Assembly (NCBI GenBank): GCA_003428585.1
Contig: QVQC01000001.1
Location: forward strand, 1 to 64,000
Direction of reading: 5' to 3'
DNA: 64,000 nt
Source: Nioella halotolerans
GTDB taxonomy: Bacteria; Pseudomonadota; Alphaproteobacteria; Rhodobacterales; Rhodobacteraceae
Position 1 is the first letter of the stretch. Every line of letters begins with the position of its first letter. Made by a program: the position numbers and the translations under genes. Positions 41,174 to 50,513 of the stretch are shown here, piece after piece. The notes beneath the pieces are model-generated. The model was not told the DNA's origin. It saw only the letters and a program-made list of their open reading frames with translations, and did no database searches.

Positions 41174-42787
41174 TCAGTTTGCCTGACGCCGCAGGAAGGC
41201 CGGAATCTCGATGCGGTCCTGTTCCGGATCCACCTGTTCTTCCTCCTGCACGGGGCGGCTTTGCATCGCGGGCTGGCGGCGTTGCGGGGCAACCGGGGCC
41301 TCCTCGCCGTGACCGGTCATGCGGTTGATCAGCGAATTGATGCCGAAACGCGAGCCGCTCTTTTCCTCTGGTTCCCGATGTTCCTCGGCGTCGGGGTGAT
41401 TGTTCCGCTTGTCCTTGGCGATGGCATCGCGCAGGCGTGCCAGACGTTCCGGCGAAAGGTTGCCGGTGTCGGCACGCGGCGCGACATATTCCTCCGCCGC
41501 CGGTTCCGCCGCGTGCTGCGGTTCGGACTGCGGGGCGGGGGATTCGGCAACGCGCGGCTGGTAGGCGGGGGCCGGCACCTCGTCCTCGAACAGGTCTTCG
41601 GCCTGTTCATGCGCCGTTTCCGCGTCGAAGCGGGTGAACAGGCTCGGTTCCTGCGCGGTTGCGGCGGCCGCGGGCGCCTGAACCTCTTCCTCTTCGTATT
41701 GCTCGACCATCGCCGGGGCCGCAGCCGCCGGGGCCGCAGCGGGAGCCGACCGGGGGTGCGAGGCCGCGACCGATTCCGTGTGCAGGCGCCGCATCGGCGC
41801 CGGGATGTCCTGCTGGATCTCGCCCACGTCAATGCCGGTGGCGACGACACTGACGCGCATCTTGCCTTCCATGTCGGTGTCGAGGGTGGAGCCGACGATG
41901 ATGTTGGCCTCGGGGTCCACTTCCTCGCGGATACGGTTGGCCGCCTCGTCGAGTTCGAAGAGGGTCAGGTCATAGCCGCCGGTGATGTTGATCAGCACGC
42001 CATGCGCCCCCTTGAGGCTGATTTCATCCAGAAGCGGGTTGGCGATGGCACGCTCCGCGGCCTGCACGGCGCGATCCTCGCCCTCGCTTTCACCGGTGCC
42101 CATCATCGCCTTGCCCATCTCGTTCATCACCGCACGCACGTCGGCAAAGTCGAGGTTGATGAGCCCGGGGCGCACCATCAGGTCGGTCACCCCCTTGACG
42201 CCCTGGTAAAGCACGTCGTCGGCCAGCGCGAAGGCCTCGGTAAAGGTGGTCTTCTCGTTGGCCAGCCGGAACAGGTTCTGGTTGGGAATGATGATCAGCG
42301 TGTCGACGACCTTCTGCAGCGCCTCAATGCCGTCATCGGCCTGCCGCATGCGCTTTGCGCCTTCGAACTGGAACGGCTTGGTGACGACCCCGACGGTCAA
42401 TACGCCCAGCTCCCGCGCCGCCTGCGCGATGATCGGCGCGGCGCCGGTGCCGGTGCCGCCGCCCATCCCGGCGGTGATGAAGCACATATGCGCGCCGACG
42501 AGATGGTCGACGATTGTCTCGATGCTTTCCTCGGCGGCGGAGGCGCCGACCGCGGGCCGCGCGCCGGCGCCCAGCCCCTCTGTCACCTTGGCGCCCATCT
42601 GGATGCGCGCATCGGCATTGGATTGCTGCAGGGCCTGCGCGTCGGTATTGGCCACGACGAATTCACAGCCATCCAGCGCCTGGTCGATCATGTTGTTCAC
42701 GGCGTTGCCGCCAGCGCCGCCAACGCCAAACACGGTGATGCGCGGCTTCAGGTCCGGTTGTTCCGGCATGGTCAGATTGAGGGTCAT
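41174..42787 (-). CDS. ftsZ: Cell-division GTPase FtsZ
   Basis: 537 residues, the long form typical of Rhodobacterales. The tubulin-like GTPase domain carries [16 protein letters not shown] and the G-box [13 protein letters not shown]; the T7 loop segment is [12 protein letters not shown] long Pro/Ala/Glu-rich linker (about residues 335-500) precedes the conserved C-terminal peptide [12 protein letters not shown], which binds FtsA and other partners. FtsZ assembles the division ring. It is the last gene of the dcw block, 249 bases after ftsA, so extra promoters probably lie in that gap. Confidence 0.97.
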   Translation of the reverse strand: MTLNLTMPEQPDLKPRITVFGVGGAGGNAVNNMIDQALDGCEFVVANTDAQALQQSNADARIQMGAKVTEGLGAGARPAVGASAAEESIETIVDHLVGAHMCFITAGMGGGTGTGAAPIIAQAARELGVLTVGVVTKPFQFEGAKRMRQADDGIEALQKVVDTLIIIPNQNLFRLANEKTTFTEAFALADDVLYQGVKGVTDLMVRPGLINLDFADVRAVMNEMGKAMMGTGESEGEDRAVQAAERAIANPLLDEISLKGAHGVLINITGGYDLTLFELDEAANRIREEVDPEANIIVGSTLDTDMEGKMRVSVVATGIDVGEIQQDIPAPMRRLHTESVAASHPRSAPAAAPAAAAPAMVEQYEEEEVQAPAAAATAQEPSLFTRFDAETAHEQAEDLFEDEVPAPAYQPRVAESPAPQSEPQHAAEPAAEEYVAPRADTGNLSPERLARLRDAIAKDKRNNHPDAEEHREPEEKSGSRFGINSLINRMTGHGEEAPVAPQRRQPAMQSRPVQEEEQVDPEQDRIEIPAFLRRQAN

Positions 42788-43036
42788 GAAAAGTCCGCCT
42801 GTGGTTCTTGTGTGTGGCCCCGATCTTGGCGTCGGTGTGCCGGTTTCTGCCTAGTTTGCCCAACAGGCTAACGCTTTCAGCCATCGAGGTCACGCAAAAA
42901 CTGGCCTAAAGGCGCGAAATATGGGGCGAATCCGTGACCGGTCAGCGGGATTTTGCTTCTCCCCCCTGCATCTAGCGCCACGAAGTTCATCCCGCACCAT
43001 CGGCGCAGGGCAATATCGGGTCGAACCGGGCCGCGA

Positions 43037-44371
43037 TCACCAGTTGTCGCGGAACCATTTCACCGCCCGGCGCAGCGACCGGGCGGGGTATTTGTCGGCG
43101 GGCACTTCGAAATCCCACCACTCATCCTGCGGGTAAGCGGCAAACAGCGCGAGCCCCACGCAGGCCGAAAAGGCCGGCCCGCAAGCCGATTGCGGCAGGC
43201 CCTGCACGCGCAGGGGACGGCCGAGCCGCACCTGGTTGCCGAGGATCCGGCTGGCCAGTTGATCAAGCCCTGGCACCTGACTGCCCCCGCCGGTCAGCAC
43301 GATGCGTTGCGAGGGCAGGTGGTCGAAGCCTGCATCCTCGAGGATGGCACGCACCTCTTCGAGGATCTCCTCGACGCGCGGGCGCATCACGCCGATCAGT
43401 TCCGCGCGGCTGATCGTGCGGCGGTCGTGCTCCCAATCGCCGGTATCGGCCTCCAGTTCGATGCGCTCGCGGTCGTCCATGCCGGTCGCCACCAGCCCGC
43501 CGAAGCGGGTCTTGATCCGCTCCGCGTCGGGCGCGGGGATCTGCAGCCCCTGGCTGATATCGCTGGTGACGTGATCGCCGCCCATGCGCACGGTATCGAC
43601 GTAGATCATGTGCTTCTTGATGAAGATCGACACGCCGGTGGACCCGCCCCCCATGTCGACGCAGGCGGCGCCCAGTTCCTGTTCATCCTCCACGAGGCTG
43701 GCGACGCCGGCGACATAGGGCGAGGAGGCGACCCCGGCCAGTTCCAGATCGCAGCGCTTGACGCAGTAAAGCAGCGTTTCGATCGCGTGCGCCTCGATCG
43801 TCAGCATGTGCATGTCGGCCGACAGCCGGTTGCCCACATGCCCGCGCGGATCCTTGAGGCCGGACCGATGATCGAGCGCGAAATTCACCGGCTGCGCGTG
43901 CAGCACCTCGCGCCCCTCGCCGATATCGGGCATCTCGCAGGCGGCCAGAACGCGGGCCACGTCCTGTTCAACCACGGTGCCGGTTTGCAGGCTGACCTCG
44001 CCCACGAGGCCATAGGACCGCGGCCGCGCGCCCGAAAAGCTGACGATGACGTGATCGACGCGGATATCGGCCATCTTCTGCGCCGCCTGCACGGCAGTTC
44101 GGATCGCCCGCTCGGTTTCTTGAACGGTGTCGATTTCGCCGAATTTCACCCCGCGCGAGCGGGTGGTCGCGGCGCCGATGACGCGGAAGCTCGACTGCCC
44201 GGCCATGGCCCCGACGCCATCGGTCGGGCGCAACTCGTCGGTGCTGTCGAAGCGCAGCACGAGGCAGGACGTCTTGTAGCTGCCGATGTCGAGAATGGCG
44301 ATCACGCCGCGGCGCATCGCCTCTTGGCGCTTGGCGCGCATGGCGCGCTGCGACTGATACAGCATACTCAT
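43037..44371 (-). CDS. ftsA: Cell-division actin-like protein FtsA
   Basis: 444 residues. Actin-fold ATPase that tethers FtsZ filaments to the membrane. Phosphate and nucleotide motifs are VIAILDIGSYKTSCLVLRF, AACVDMGGGSTGVSIF and RIVLTGGGSQVPGL, and the SHS2 insertion lies between. The C-terminus ends in the amphipathic SLRRAVKWFRDNW, the membrane-targeting helix. The ATG at 44371 overlaps the ftsQ stop by ATGA, so translation is coupled; a much longer upstream frame is antisense to ftsQ text and rejected. Confidence 0.96.
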   Translation of the reverse strand: MSMLYQSQRAMRAKRQEAMRRGVIAILDIGSYKTSCLVLRFDSTDELRPTDGVGAMAGQSSFRVIGAATTRSRGVKFGEIDTVQETERAIRTAVQAAQKMADIRVDHVIVSFSGARPRSYGLVGEVSLQTGTVVEQDVARVLAACEMPDIGEGREVLHAQPVNFALDHRSGLKDPRGHVGNRLSADMHMLTIEAHAIETLLYCVKRCDLELAGVASSPYVAGVASLVEDEQELGAACVDMGGGSTGVSIFIKKHMIYVDTVRMGGDHVTSDISQGLQIPAPDAERIKTRFGGLVATGMDDRERIELEADTGDWEHDRRTISRAELIGVMRPRVEEILEEVRAILEDAGFDHLPSQRIVLTGGGSQVPGLDQLASRILGNQVRLGRPLRVQGLPQSACGPAFSACVGLALFAAYPQDEWWDFEVPADKYPARSLRRAVKWFRDNW

Positions 44372-45267
44372 CCGTTCCCCTCTTCCATCGTCTCTTCCAG
44401 CGCGCGCATGCGGCGCAGTTCGGCCAACGCCTGTGGCGTCAGCTGCAACACCGTGCGGGACGCGTCGCGCAGGTCCACGCGCACGACATCCCGATCCAGC
44501 AATTCCTGTGCATCGTGCAGCGCCAGCACCCGGTCGAGCGCCGGCACCGGACGGTCGGCGGGCAGCAGGATGCGTGGCCCCTCCGTCAGCACCACGTCCC
44601 AGCGGCGTTCCCCCATCCGGACCAGCCCTTGCAGCCGGTCGCCCAAGGGCCGCGCCGCGTGAAACAGCGCCAGCGCCTCGCCCGCCGCTTCGTTGGCGCC
44701 GTCGCCGGAGATCACCGGCAGATCGTCCAACCGCGGGCGCGCCAGCAACGGCGCCACCCGCGCGCCCATGCCGTCGATCACCCACAGCCCCTCGCGCGCC
44801 TGCCAGATCATCGCCGGGCGGCGCTCCGCGACCGTCACGGCCAGTTCCCCGCCAGAGCGGATGCGCAATTCTGCACTGGCCACGGCGCGGATGCCCTCGA
44901 TCCGCTCGCGCAGGCGCGCAAGGTCGAGGTCGAAGGAGGACATGGGAAAATCGAGCGACAGGGTGGTGCGGATTTCCTCGGCCAGAATCGGCGTCGCGCC
45001 GTCGATCGACATCAGGTTAACGCGGAATTCCGGCCGGTCCTCTACAGAGCGGCGGATCTCGGCCACGCTGTCCTGCACGCGGCTGATATTGGCGGGATCT
45101 GTGGCGTAAAGCCCGAGGCCACCGACGATCAGGAAGGCCGGAACGCCGACCCGCAAGAGCGACCGAAAAACCGGCGTCAGCCACAGCCGCTGCACCCGGT
45201 AGGCCCATTTCGACGGCGCGGGATCGCGCCGCGGCACATCCCGGCGGCGGTGGATCAGCGGTCGCAT
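44368..45267 (-). CDS. ftsQ: Cell-division protein FtsQ
   Basis: 299-residue bitopic membrane protein. A basic cytoplasmic N-terminus ([15 protein letters not shown]) precedes one membrane helix ([18 protein letters not shown]). The periplasmic part contains the POTRA domain ([20 protein letters not shown]) and the FtsQ beta domain. It links early and late division proteins. The ATG at 45267 is chosen over the upstream one at 45318; it still overlaps the end of ddl by 13 bases, and ftsA follows with an ATGA overlap. Confidence 0.94.
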   Translation of the reverse strand: MRPLIHRRRDVPRRDPAPSKWAYRVQRLWLTPVFRSLLRVGVPAFLIVGGLGLYATDPANISRVQDSVAEIRRSVEDRPEFRVNLMSIDGATPILAEEIRTTLSLDFPMSSFDLDLARLRERIEGIRAVASAELRIRSGGELAVTVAERRPAMIWQAREGLWVIDGMGARVAPLLARPRLDDLPVISGDGANEAAGEALALFHAARPLGDRLQGLVRMGERRWDVVLTEGPRILLPADRPVPALDRVLALHDAQELLDRDVVRVDLRDASRTVLQLTPQALAELRRMRALEETMEEGNG

Positions 45268-46178
45268 GACGCATCCTCCACCATCCACGCGCACATCGCG
45301 CCGAAGCCGATGCCGCACACCTCGCCCTGTTCGGGCGACAACGAGGTGGGCGTCATGCCCGGCTGGGTGTTCAATTCCAAAACGATGAGACCGTCCAGCC
45401 CGCGCGCCTCGTCCCAGCGGAAATCGGTCCGGGTCAGGCCACGGCAGCCCAGCGCCCGGTGCGCGCGCAGCGCGTAATCCATGCAGGCATCGAAAATGTC
45501 TTGCGGCACCTCGGCGGGCACCACGTGGCGCGATCCGCCGTCTGCATATTTCGCGTGGTAGTCATACCAGCCATCGGTCAGGATATCGGTCACCGTCAGC
45601 GCCCGGTCGCCCATCACCGTGGTGGTCAGTTCGCGGCCCGGCGCATAGGTTTCCACCATCAGCGCCCCGGGCATGTCCTCGGACAGCGCCGGCGGGCCAT
45701 TGGCCGCCTCCTGCACGATGTAGACGCCGACCGACGACCCCTCGTTGTTGGGCTTGACCACGTAGGGCGGGTCCATGACGTGGCCGACCATGATCTCGCC
45801 CTTGGGGCGAATAATGCTGTCGACGACCGGGATACCGGCGGCACGGAACACGTCCTTCGAGCGTTGCTTGTCCATCGCCAAGGCAGAGGAGAGCACGCCG
45901 GAATGGGTATAGGGCAGGCGCAGCCATTCGAGCAGGCCCTGCACGCAGCCATCCTCGCCCCAGCGGCCATGCAGCGCGTTGAAGACGACATCGGGGGTGA
46001 TATCTGAAATCTGCGCGGCCAGATCGGGGCCCGCATCGACCTCGATCACCTTGAATCCCTCATCCCGCAGCGCGGCCGCGCATTCGCGTCCCGTCGACAG
46101 GCTGACCTCGCGTTCCGCGGAAGGCCCGCCCATCAAGACCGCAACCGTGGGGAGTGTTCTGCCCGAACCTGCCGCCAC
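45255..46178 (-). CDS. ddl: D-alanine--D-alanine ligase
   Basis: 307 residues from a GTG at 46178 with GAGG five bases upstream. ATP-grasp enzyme that makes D-Ala-D-Ala for peptidoglycan. Motifs: [59 protein letters not shown] and [15 protein letters not shown]. It is 12 bases after murB and overlaps ftsQ, within the dcw operon. Confidence 0.96.
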   Translation of the reverse strand: MAAGSGRTLPTVAVLMGGPSAEREVSLSTGRECAAALRDEGFKVIEVDAGPDLAAQISDITPDVVFNALHGRWGEDGCVQGLLEWLRLPYTHSGVLSSALAMDKQRSKDVFRAAGIPVVDSIIRPKGEIMVGHVMDPPYVVKPNNEGSSVGVYIVQEAANGPPALSEDMPGALMVETYAPGRELTTTVMGDRALTVTDILTDGWYDYHAKYADGGSRHVVPAEVPQDIFDACMDYALRAHRALGCRGLTRTDFRWDEARGLDGLIVLELNTQPGMTPTSLSPEQGEVCGIGFGAMCAWMVEDASCDR

Positions 46179-46190
46179 CTGTGCCTCGAT

Positions 46191-47174
46191 TCATGCCGGG
46201 GGATTTTTCCCCTCTGGCTTATTGTTTTTCGCCGGTTGGTCCGGCGTGTCATCGCCTGCCGGATCGCCGACGCGCATGATTTCCCACTCTAGCTTTATTC
46301 CGCTGTTTTGGAAAACCCTTTTTCGGACTTCCTCGCCCAATCCTTCAAGGTCGTCCGCCGTGGCGCCGCCGGCATTGAGCAGGAAATTGCTGTGTTTTTG
46401 CGACATCCGCGCGCCACCCCGGCGGGCCCCGCGCATCCCGGCCGCGTCGATCAGCGACCATGCCTTCAGATCGTGCACGTCGTCGGCCCGCCCGGTGGAG
46501 GAAAAGCCGGCCGGGTTGCGAAAGGTGGATCCGGCGCTGCGCGCCTTGGTGGGCTGCGTCGCGTCGCGCCTGGCCAGTTGTTCCTCCATCTTCGCGGCAA
46601 GCGCCCGCGGGTCGCCGGGATCGGCGTGCAAGGTGACGGAAGTGATGACCGCGCCCTGGGGCAGGTCGGTCTGGCGGTATTGGAACCGGATGTCGTCCGG
46701 GCCCAGCGTCACGCGGGTGCCATCACGCAACACCGCCTCGGCACGGGCGAAATGGTCGGCCACGTAGCGGCCGTAACACCCCGCGTTCATCTTCAGCGCG
46801 CCGCCGATGCTGCCGGGGATGGTGCGCAGGAAGGTCAGGTCGAGCCCCGCCTCCGCCGCCTTGCGCGCCACGTGGGCATCCAGCGCCGCCGCCCCGGCCG
46901 TCACCGCCCCCTCCGCGATCTCGATCCCGTTGAACCCGCGCCCCAGCCGGATCACCACCGCGCGCAAGCCGCCGTCGCGCACGATCAGGTTGGACCCGAC
47001 CCCCATGGGGAAGACCGGCACGTCAGGGTCGAGCGCGGCACAGAACGCGGCCAGATCCTCGATATCGGCGGGCTGGAACAGCCAGTCCGCCGGGCCGCCG
47101 ACGCGCAGCCACGTGAGGTCGGACAAGGGCCGGTTCGGGGTCAGGCGGCCGCGCGGGGTGGGCAGGTTGGTCAT
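46191..47174 (-). CDS. murB: UDP-N-acetylenolpyruvoylglucosamine reductase MurB
   Basis: 327 residues. FAD- and NADPH-dependent enzyme producing UDP-MurNAc. Conserved segments include [60 protein letters not shown] (the serine proton donor) and [11 protein letters not shown]. The C-terminal tail is unusually hydrophilic ([20 protein letters not shown]). The ATG at 47174 is preferred over an upstream extension that overlaps the preceding small gene. It starts ten bases after that gene. Confidence 0.95.
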   Translation of the reverse strand: MTNLPTPRGRLTPNRPLSDLTWLRVGGPADWLFQPADIEDLAAFCAALDPDVPVFPMGVGSNLIVRDGGLRAVVIRLGRGFNGIEIAEGAVTAGAAALDAHVARKAAEAGLDLTFLRTIPGSIGGALKMNAGCYGRYVADHFARAEAVLRDGTRVTLGPDDIRFQYRQTDLPQGAVITSVTLHADPGDPRALAAKMEEQLARRDATQPTKARSAGSTFRNPAGFSSTGRADDVHDLKAWSLIDAAGMRGARRGGARMSQKHSNFLLNAGGATADDLEGLGEEVRKRVFQNSGIKLEWEIMRVGDPAGDDTPDQPAKNNKPEGKNPPA

Positions 47175-47184
47175 GGTCGCTTGG

Positions 47185-47493
47185 CTACTGCCGCCAGCCC
47201 GGGGGTTCAAGCCCCGGTGGCCCCTTGGACGCGGGATGGCGGCGGCGCAGCCAGCCGATCAGCCCGCCCGACAGCACCCCGAGGATCGCCGGCGCCGCCA
47301 TCAGGACAGCGACGATGGCATAGCCGATCCCGCCAAAGCCCGTCATCTGCCGCCCCTTCCAGATCGCCCAGGCGATGATCAGCGCCCCCGGCACGGACAG
47401 CACCGGCACCACCCAGCCCATCCGGCAGCGCATCGCCACGACCCCGACGATCAGCGGGATGACGAAACAGAAGAGCGGAACGATATAGACCAT
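47185..47493 (-). CDS. Small membrane protein in the dcw cluster (paralogue 3 of 3)
   Basis: 102 residues, three predicted membrane helices ([55 protein letters not shown]) and a basic tail ending with a Pro/Gly-rich stretch. Its C-terminal part ([32 protein letters not shown]) resembles the corresponding parts of the two genes upstream of it. Function unknown. It lies between those genes and murB, ten bases before murB and 42 bases after its upstream neighbour, so it should be expressed with the wall-synthesis genes. Confidence 0.75.
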   Translation of the reverse strand: MVYIVPLFCFVIPLIVGVVAMRCRMGWVVPVLSVPGALIIAWAIWKGRQMTGFGGIGYAIVAVLMAAPAILGVLSGGLIGWLRRRHPASKGPPGLEPPGWRQ

Positions 47494-47535
47494 GCGGAAT
47501 GATCGCCCGAAGGTGCGGCCCTGTCCAGTCGCGCG

Positions 47536-47838
47536 TCAGCCCGCCGCGCGCCGCGCCTTGCGCCGCGCCCCGAGCCAGCCGCCCAGAACCGCCGCGGCCA
47601 GTGTCGGCAATCCGTAGACCACGGCGATGAAGACCTCCGCCACGCCGTCGAACCCGGTACCCTCGCGCCAGCCCATGTTGATCGCCAGCGACGGCCAGAC
47701 CAGCATCGCGAAGATCACCACCAGCGCCAGCCAGACCCCGCGCAGCAGCGCCCGCGACCCGAAGCGCCCGACAAGCCACGCGATCGCGAAGCCGAGCGCG
47801 ATACACACCGCCAGCGCCACGATCATCGGCACGGTCAT
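47536..47838 (-). CDS. Small membrane protein in the dcw cluster (paralogue 2 of 3)
   Basis: 100 residues with three hydrophobic helices (PMIVALAVCIALGFAIAWL, GVWLALVVIFAMLVWPSL, FIAVVYGLPTLAAAVLGGWL) and a basic C-terminus, GARRKARRAAG. The GTGFDGVAEVFIAVVYGLP and LGGWLGARRK segments parallel the neighbour proteins on both sides. Its ATG overlaps the upstream gene's TGA by ATGA. No family was recognised and no catalytic motif is visible; an inner-membrane structural or regulatory role is possible. Confidence 0.75.
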   Translation of the reverse strand: MTVPMIVALAVCIALGFAIAWLVGRFGSRALLRGVWLALVVIFAMLVWPSLAINMGWREGTGFDGVAEVFIAVVYGLPTLAAAVLGGWLGARRKARRAAG

Positions 47839-48149
47839 TGCCGTCCCTGCCCCGCGCGGCGCGCCCGCGCGGCCCGCCACAGCCCGACCCCGCCCAGCAC
47901 GATGGATCCGGCGAAGGCCGGCAACACGATGAAGACGGCCAGCGCCGGGAAACCCGCCTCGCCGCCCGTGGCAGCCTCGACCCCCAGCCGCGACAGGGCG
48001 CGCGGGCTGAGAAAAAGCGCCGCCGTCGCAGCCAGCATCAGGTTGAAGCTGAACAGCCAGCCGCCACCGACGACGCGCGCCAAAAGGTAGCCAAGCGCGC
48101 CGCCGACAGCGGCCGCGATCAGCGCGAGGGTCAGCACCTGCGCCATCAT
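47835..48149 (-). CDS. Small membrane protein in the dcw cluster (paralogue 1 of 3)
   Basis: 104 residues. Three hydrophobic stretches (VLTLALIAAAVGGALGYLL, SFNLMLAATAALFLS, ALAVFIVLPAFAGSIVLGG) and a basic tail, RAARARRAGQG. It resembles the next two genes in length, topology and the GF-x-hydrophobic-P-hydrophobic-GG-basic C-terminal pattern. The ATG at 48149 overlaps the stop of the DUF2484 gene upstream; an adjacent ATG at 48146 is also possible. Unknown function. Confidence 0.75.
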   Translation of the reverse strand: MMAQVLTLALIAAAVGGALGYLLARVVGGGWLFSFNLMLAATAALFLSPRALSRLGVEAATGGEAGFPALAVFIVLPAFAGSIVLGGVGLWRAARARRAGQGRQ

Positions 48150-48403
48150 GACATCCGCCCCCGGTCGAGCCGGCGGCGCAGCCAGCGCCCGGCATGGACC
48201 ATCGGCCACCGCAGCACCGACATGCCGGCGGCCATCAGCGCCAGCCCCCACCACGGTCCCATCTGCAAGGTGACATACCCCAGAAGCGGAATGCCCGTTG
48301 CGATCAGGATGTAGGCCGCGGGCCAGTGGATGCGGCGCGGCGCGAGGCCCAGAAGGCATGCGATGATCCCCCAAAGGCTCGCCAGTGTCAGGGATAATGG
48401 CAT
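48146..48403 (-). CDS. DUF2484 family small membrane protein (copy 2)
   Basis: 85 residues. It matches the Rhodobacterales-restricted DUF2484 pattern: start MPLSLTLASLWGIIACLLGL, then RRIHWPAAYILIATGIPLLGY and a closing RWLRRRL. Three membrane helices are expected. It is clearly related to the gene just upstream (the same positions of SL-LA--W, the Pro-Arg-Arg turn and LRRRL), so the pair is a tandem duplication. ATG overlaps the upstream TGA and the stop overlaps the next ATG, so it is fully embedded in the coupled operon. Function unknown; the family usually lies between murC and murB. Confidence 0.82.
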   Translation of the reverse strand: MPLSLTLASLWGIIACLLGLAPRRIHWPAAYILIATGIPLLGYVTLQMGPWWGLALMAAGMSVLRWPMVHAGRWLRRRLDRGRMS

Positions 48404-48657
48404 CAGCCTGCTCCTTCCGTCAGTCGTCGCAAAAGGTGGCTCCCCAGAAACCAGAGCGGCCGGCGGAACATCGACACGAGGCCCGCCAACGCCGCCAGAA
48501 CGACCCAGGCGGAATGCTGCACGCCGATGAAGACCAGAAGCGGCCCGGCGAGGATCAGCAGCGTTAGTCCGGGGCCGTATTGCAGGCGCATCGGCAGGAA
48601 CGCGGTGATCGTGGCGAGGATGGCCCAGATGCAGGCGAGGAGAAGGGAGAGGGTCAT
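48403..48657 (-). CDS. DUF2484 family small membrane protein (copy 1)
   Basis: 84 residues: start MTLSLLLACIWAILATITAF, then PMRLQYGPGLTLLILAGPLL, WVVLAALAGLVSMF and end HLLRRLTEGAG. This is the more typical DUF2484 member. GGAGAGGG lies upstream of the ATG. Its stop overlaps the second copy. The genomic position next to mur genes suggests a link with peptidoglycan synthesis or division, but no activity is known. Confidence 0.85.
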   Translation of the reverse strand: MTLSLLLACIWAILATITAFLPMRLQYGPGLTLLILAGPLLVFIGVQHSAWVVLAALAGLVSMFRRPLWFLGSHLLRRLTEGAG

Positions 48658-49018
48658 GATCGGGGCACCTCGCCGCGCATGTCCGCACCTTGCCCGAACG
48701 CGAGGCGCCCGCGCGCCGCCGGGCAGCGCCCGACAAACCAGCCGGTCGGGCAAGGAGCCTCCGCGCGAATAGCGCCGCAGGCGCCGCGCGATCGCCAGAC
48801 CGCCCGGACGGGCTGGCGATTTGGTGAGGTAAGCGCGCAGATCGGGGCTCTTGCGGGTCTGGCAGACATTAAGCGCCTCGCATCGGTGTCGGATCGCCAT
48901 CCCGCGGTCCGGCAATCGCGCCGCTTGCACGATTGTCCGAAAGGGGACCGCCGCCACCGTCGGGTATCTTGCGCCAGGTGGTCAACACCGAGGGGGAGGA
49001 CAGGTTTCATGAGGCCTC
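48658..49018. other. 361-base gap inside the dcw cluster
   Basis: Between the unknown 496-residue gene and the first DUF2484 gene. No gene or clear terminator was recognised. In a cluster where most neighbours overlap, a gap of this size suggests either a new promoter for the murB-side genes or a scar left by insertion of the upstream gene. Confidence 0.5.
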
Positions 49019-50509
49019 CTACCCGAACAATGCCAGCAAGATGGCAATGGCGATCTTCACCTTCGCCGAATTCGTGACGATCGTGGCGATATCCTTCGAA
49101 ACCTCGGCCCCTTCCTTGAGAACAGCGCGCAGACCCTTGTAGAGCAGCGACACGATCCGGAAGGACCGGCTTGCAAAACGATAGAGCGCCTCTTTCCGCG
49201 TCTGGGGGTCGGCCTCGGCATCGGCGGCAAGGTCCGCGTCCTCAACCAACTCTTCTGCCAATTCCGTTTCTGTGGCTTGGGCCAGCACGGGCGCAGCCTC
49301 GGGCAGGACCGCGGCATCGGCAGGGTCGGCATTGCGCAGTTTGTCAGTGACGCGCGCATCTACAACCTTCTGCACCTCGGCATCCTGCTGGCGGATGTCG
49401 TTGGCAACGCCGATCAGTTCCGACTTGAAGTCGGCAACGAGGGCGTCCTTCTCGGCCTCGGGAATATCCCCTGTGCGTTCGCGTGCCGCGACCCGGCGCA
49501 CCACCTGCAACGCAATGTCGTGTAACCGCTGCGGTCGGTCCGGGTAACGCGCCAGTGCCCGGTCGAGCGTGGCGATTTCCGGGGCCAGCGCGTCGTAGGG
49601 ATTGTTCCCCTCCGCGGGATCACCAAGGATTTCCGTCGCATCGCGTATCCGGGCCTGGCAGTCCTGCAGGAAGCTCGCCGCGATTTCGCTAAGCGGGCGC
49701 GACCGTATCAGGCCCGTCTCCGGGTTGACCTCCAGCACCTCGGCATTGGGCGTCGCCGGGATCGCGTGGTCGAGGCGTATCCCCTCGATCAGCCCGTTCA
49801 CATGCGCCGCGCCCTGCTTCCAGTCGTCGTCGGGGATCAGGGCGATCTCTTTCAACATCTCCCAGTTCTGCTCGGCCCCGGTCAGCTGCGCCTCGTACCA
49901 GTCGATCCAGAACTGCCAGCCGGTCTCGCCCGCCTCGATCCGGGCGGTGAGGGCCGCGCGGGTCGTCTGCCACGCCTCCGCGATCTCAAGAGGACTCCCG
50001 GAATCCCAGTATGCAAAGGAGTCTTCTAACTTCCCGGTTTTGTAGAATTCCGCATCGCGACGAATCTCGGACCACAAGGGACTCGAGGATTCCACTGCAC
50101 CTATGGCGGCATCCAACGCACCTGAACCATCATTAAAGCTGCAAGCCTCCGCCGCGAGAGCAGCAGAAAAAACGCTTGAGTATAAATGGAAAACTGGTGA
50201 AGTTCTTGAAAGCTCTAAGCCTTTTGCCCAGACTGCTTCGCCGGCAGAAACCGCTGCACCAGCTATTGATCGCCATGGCCACACAGCAAAGGTTCTTGTG
50301 GCAAGGACAACACGCCAAACATTTAGAAGGGCTTCCATATTCGTGGTCGTGGAGCCAGCAGGCGCTTCACCGCGGCAGAGGTCCGCGAAGATTTCAGGAA
50401 TCGTCTTACTACTTGCTCTCCCCGCCAGCAGGACGGCCAGTTCCGGCGGCTTGTCCTCAAGCCACTCGCGGAAGCTCTCCCGATCCCCGATCTCCGCGAT
50501 CTCGACCAC
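49019..50509 (-). CDS. Unknown protein inserted after murC
   Basis: 496 residues from a GTG at 50509, with AAAGGG formed by the last murC codons, so it is translated right after murC (stop-to-start gap of four bases). No domain was recognised. The N-terminus (EIGDRESFREWLEDKPPELA) resembles a recurring opening, -W-L---P-E-A--IA-RA, of poorly described alphaproteobacterial proteins. Acidic helices fill the middle, and a Glu/Asp/Ala-rich stretch precedes a basic helix and a hydrophobic end (KVKIAIAILLALFG) that may insert in the membrane. The 5-prime third is markedly richer in A and T than the neighbours, consistent with acquisition by transfer. Confidence 0.7.
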   Translation of the reverse strand: MVEIAEIGDRESFREWLEDKPPELAVLLAGRASSKTIPEIFADLCRGEAPAGSTTTNMEALLNVWRVVLATRTFAVWPWRSIAGAAVSAGEAVWAKGLELSRTSPVFHLYSSVFSAALAAEACSFNDGSGALDAAIGAVESSSPLWSEIRRDAEFYKTGKLEDSFAYWDSGSPLEIAEAWQTTRAALTARIEAGETGWQFWIDWYEAQLTGAEQNWEMLKEIALIPDDDWKQGAAHVNGLIEGIRLDHAIPATPNAEVLEVNPETGLIRSRPLSEIAASFLQDCQARIRDATEILGDPAEGNNPYDALAPEIATLDRALARYPDRPQRLHDIALQVVRRVAARERTGDIPEAEKDALVADFKSELIGVANDIRQQDAEVQKVVDARVTDKLRNADPADAAVLPEAAPVLAQATETELAEELVEDADLAADAEADPQTRKEALYRFASRSFRIVSLLYKGLRAVLKEGAEVSKDIATIVTNSAKVKIAIAILLALFG

Positions 50510-50513
50510 CGCC

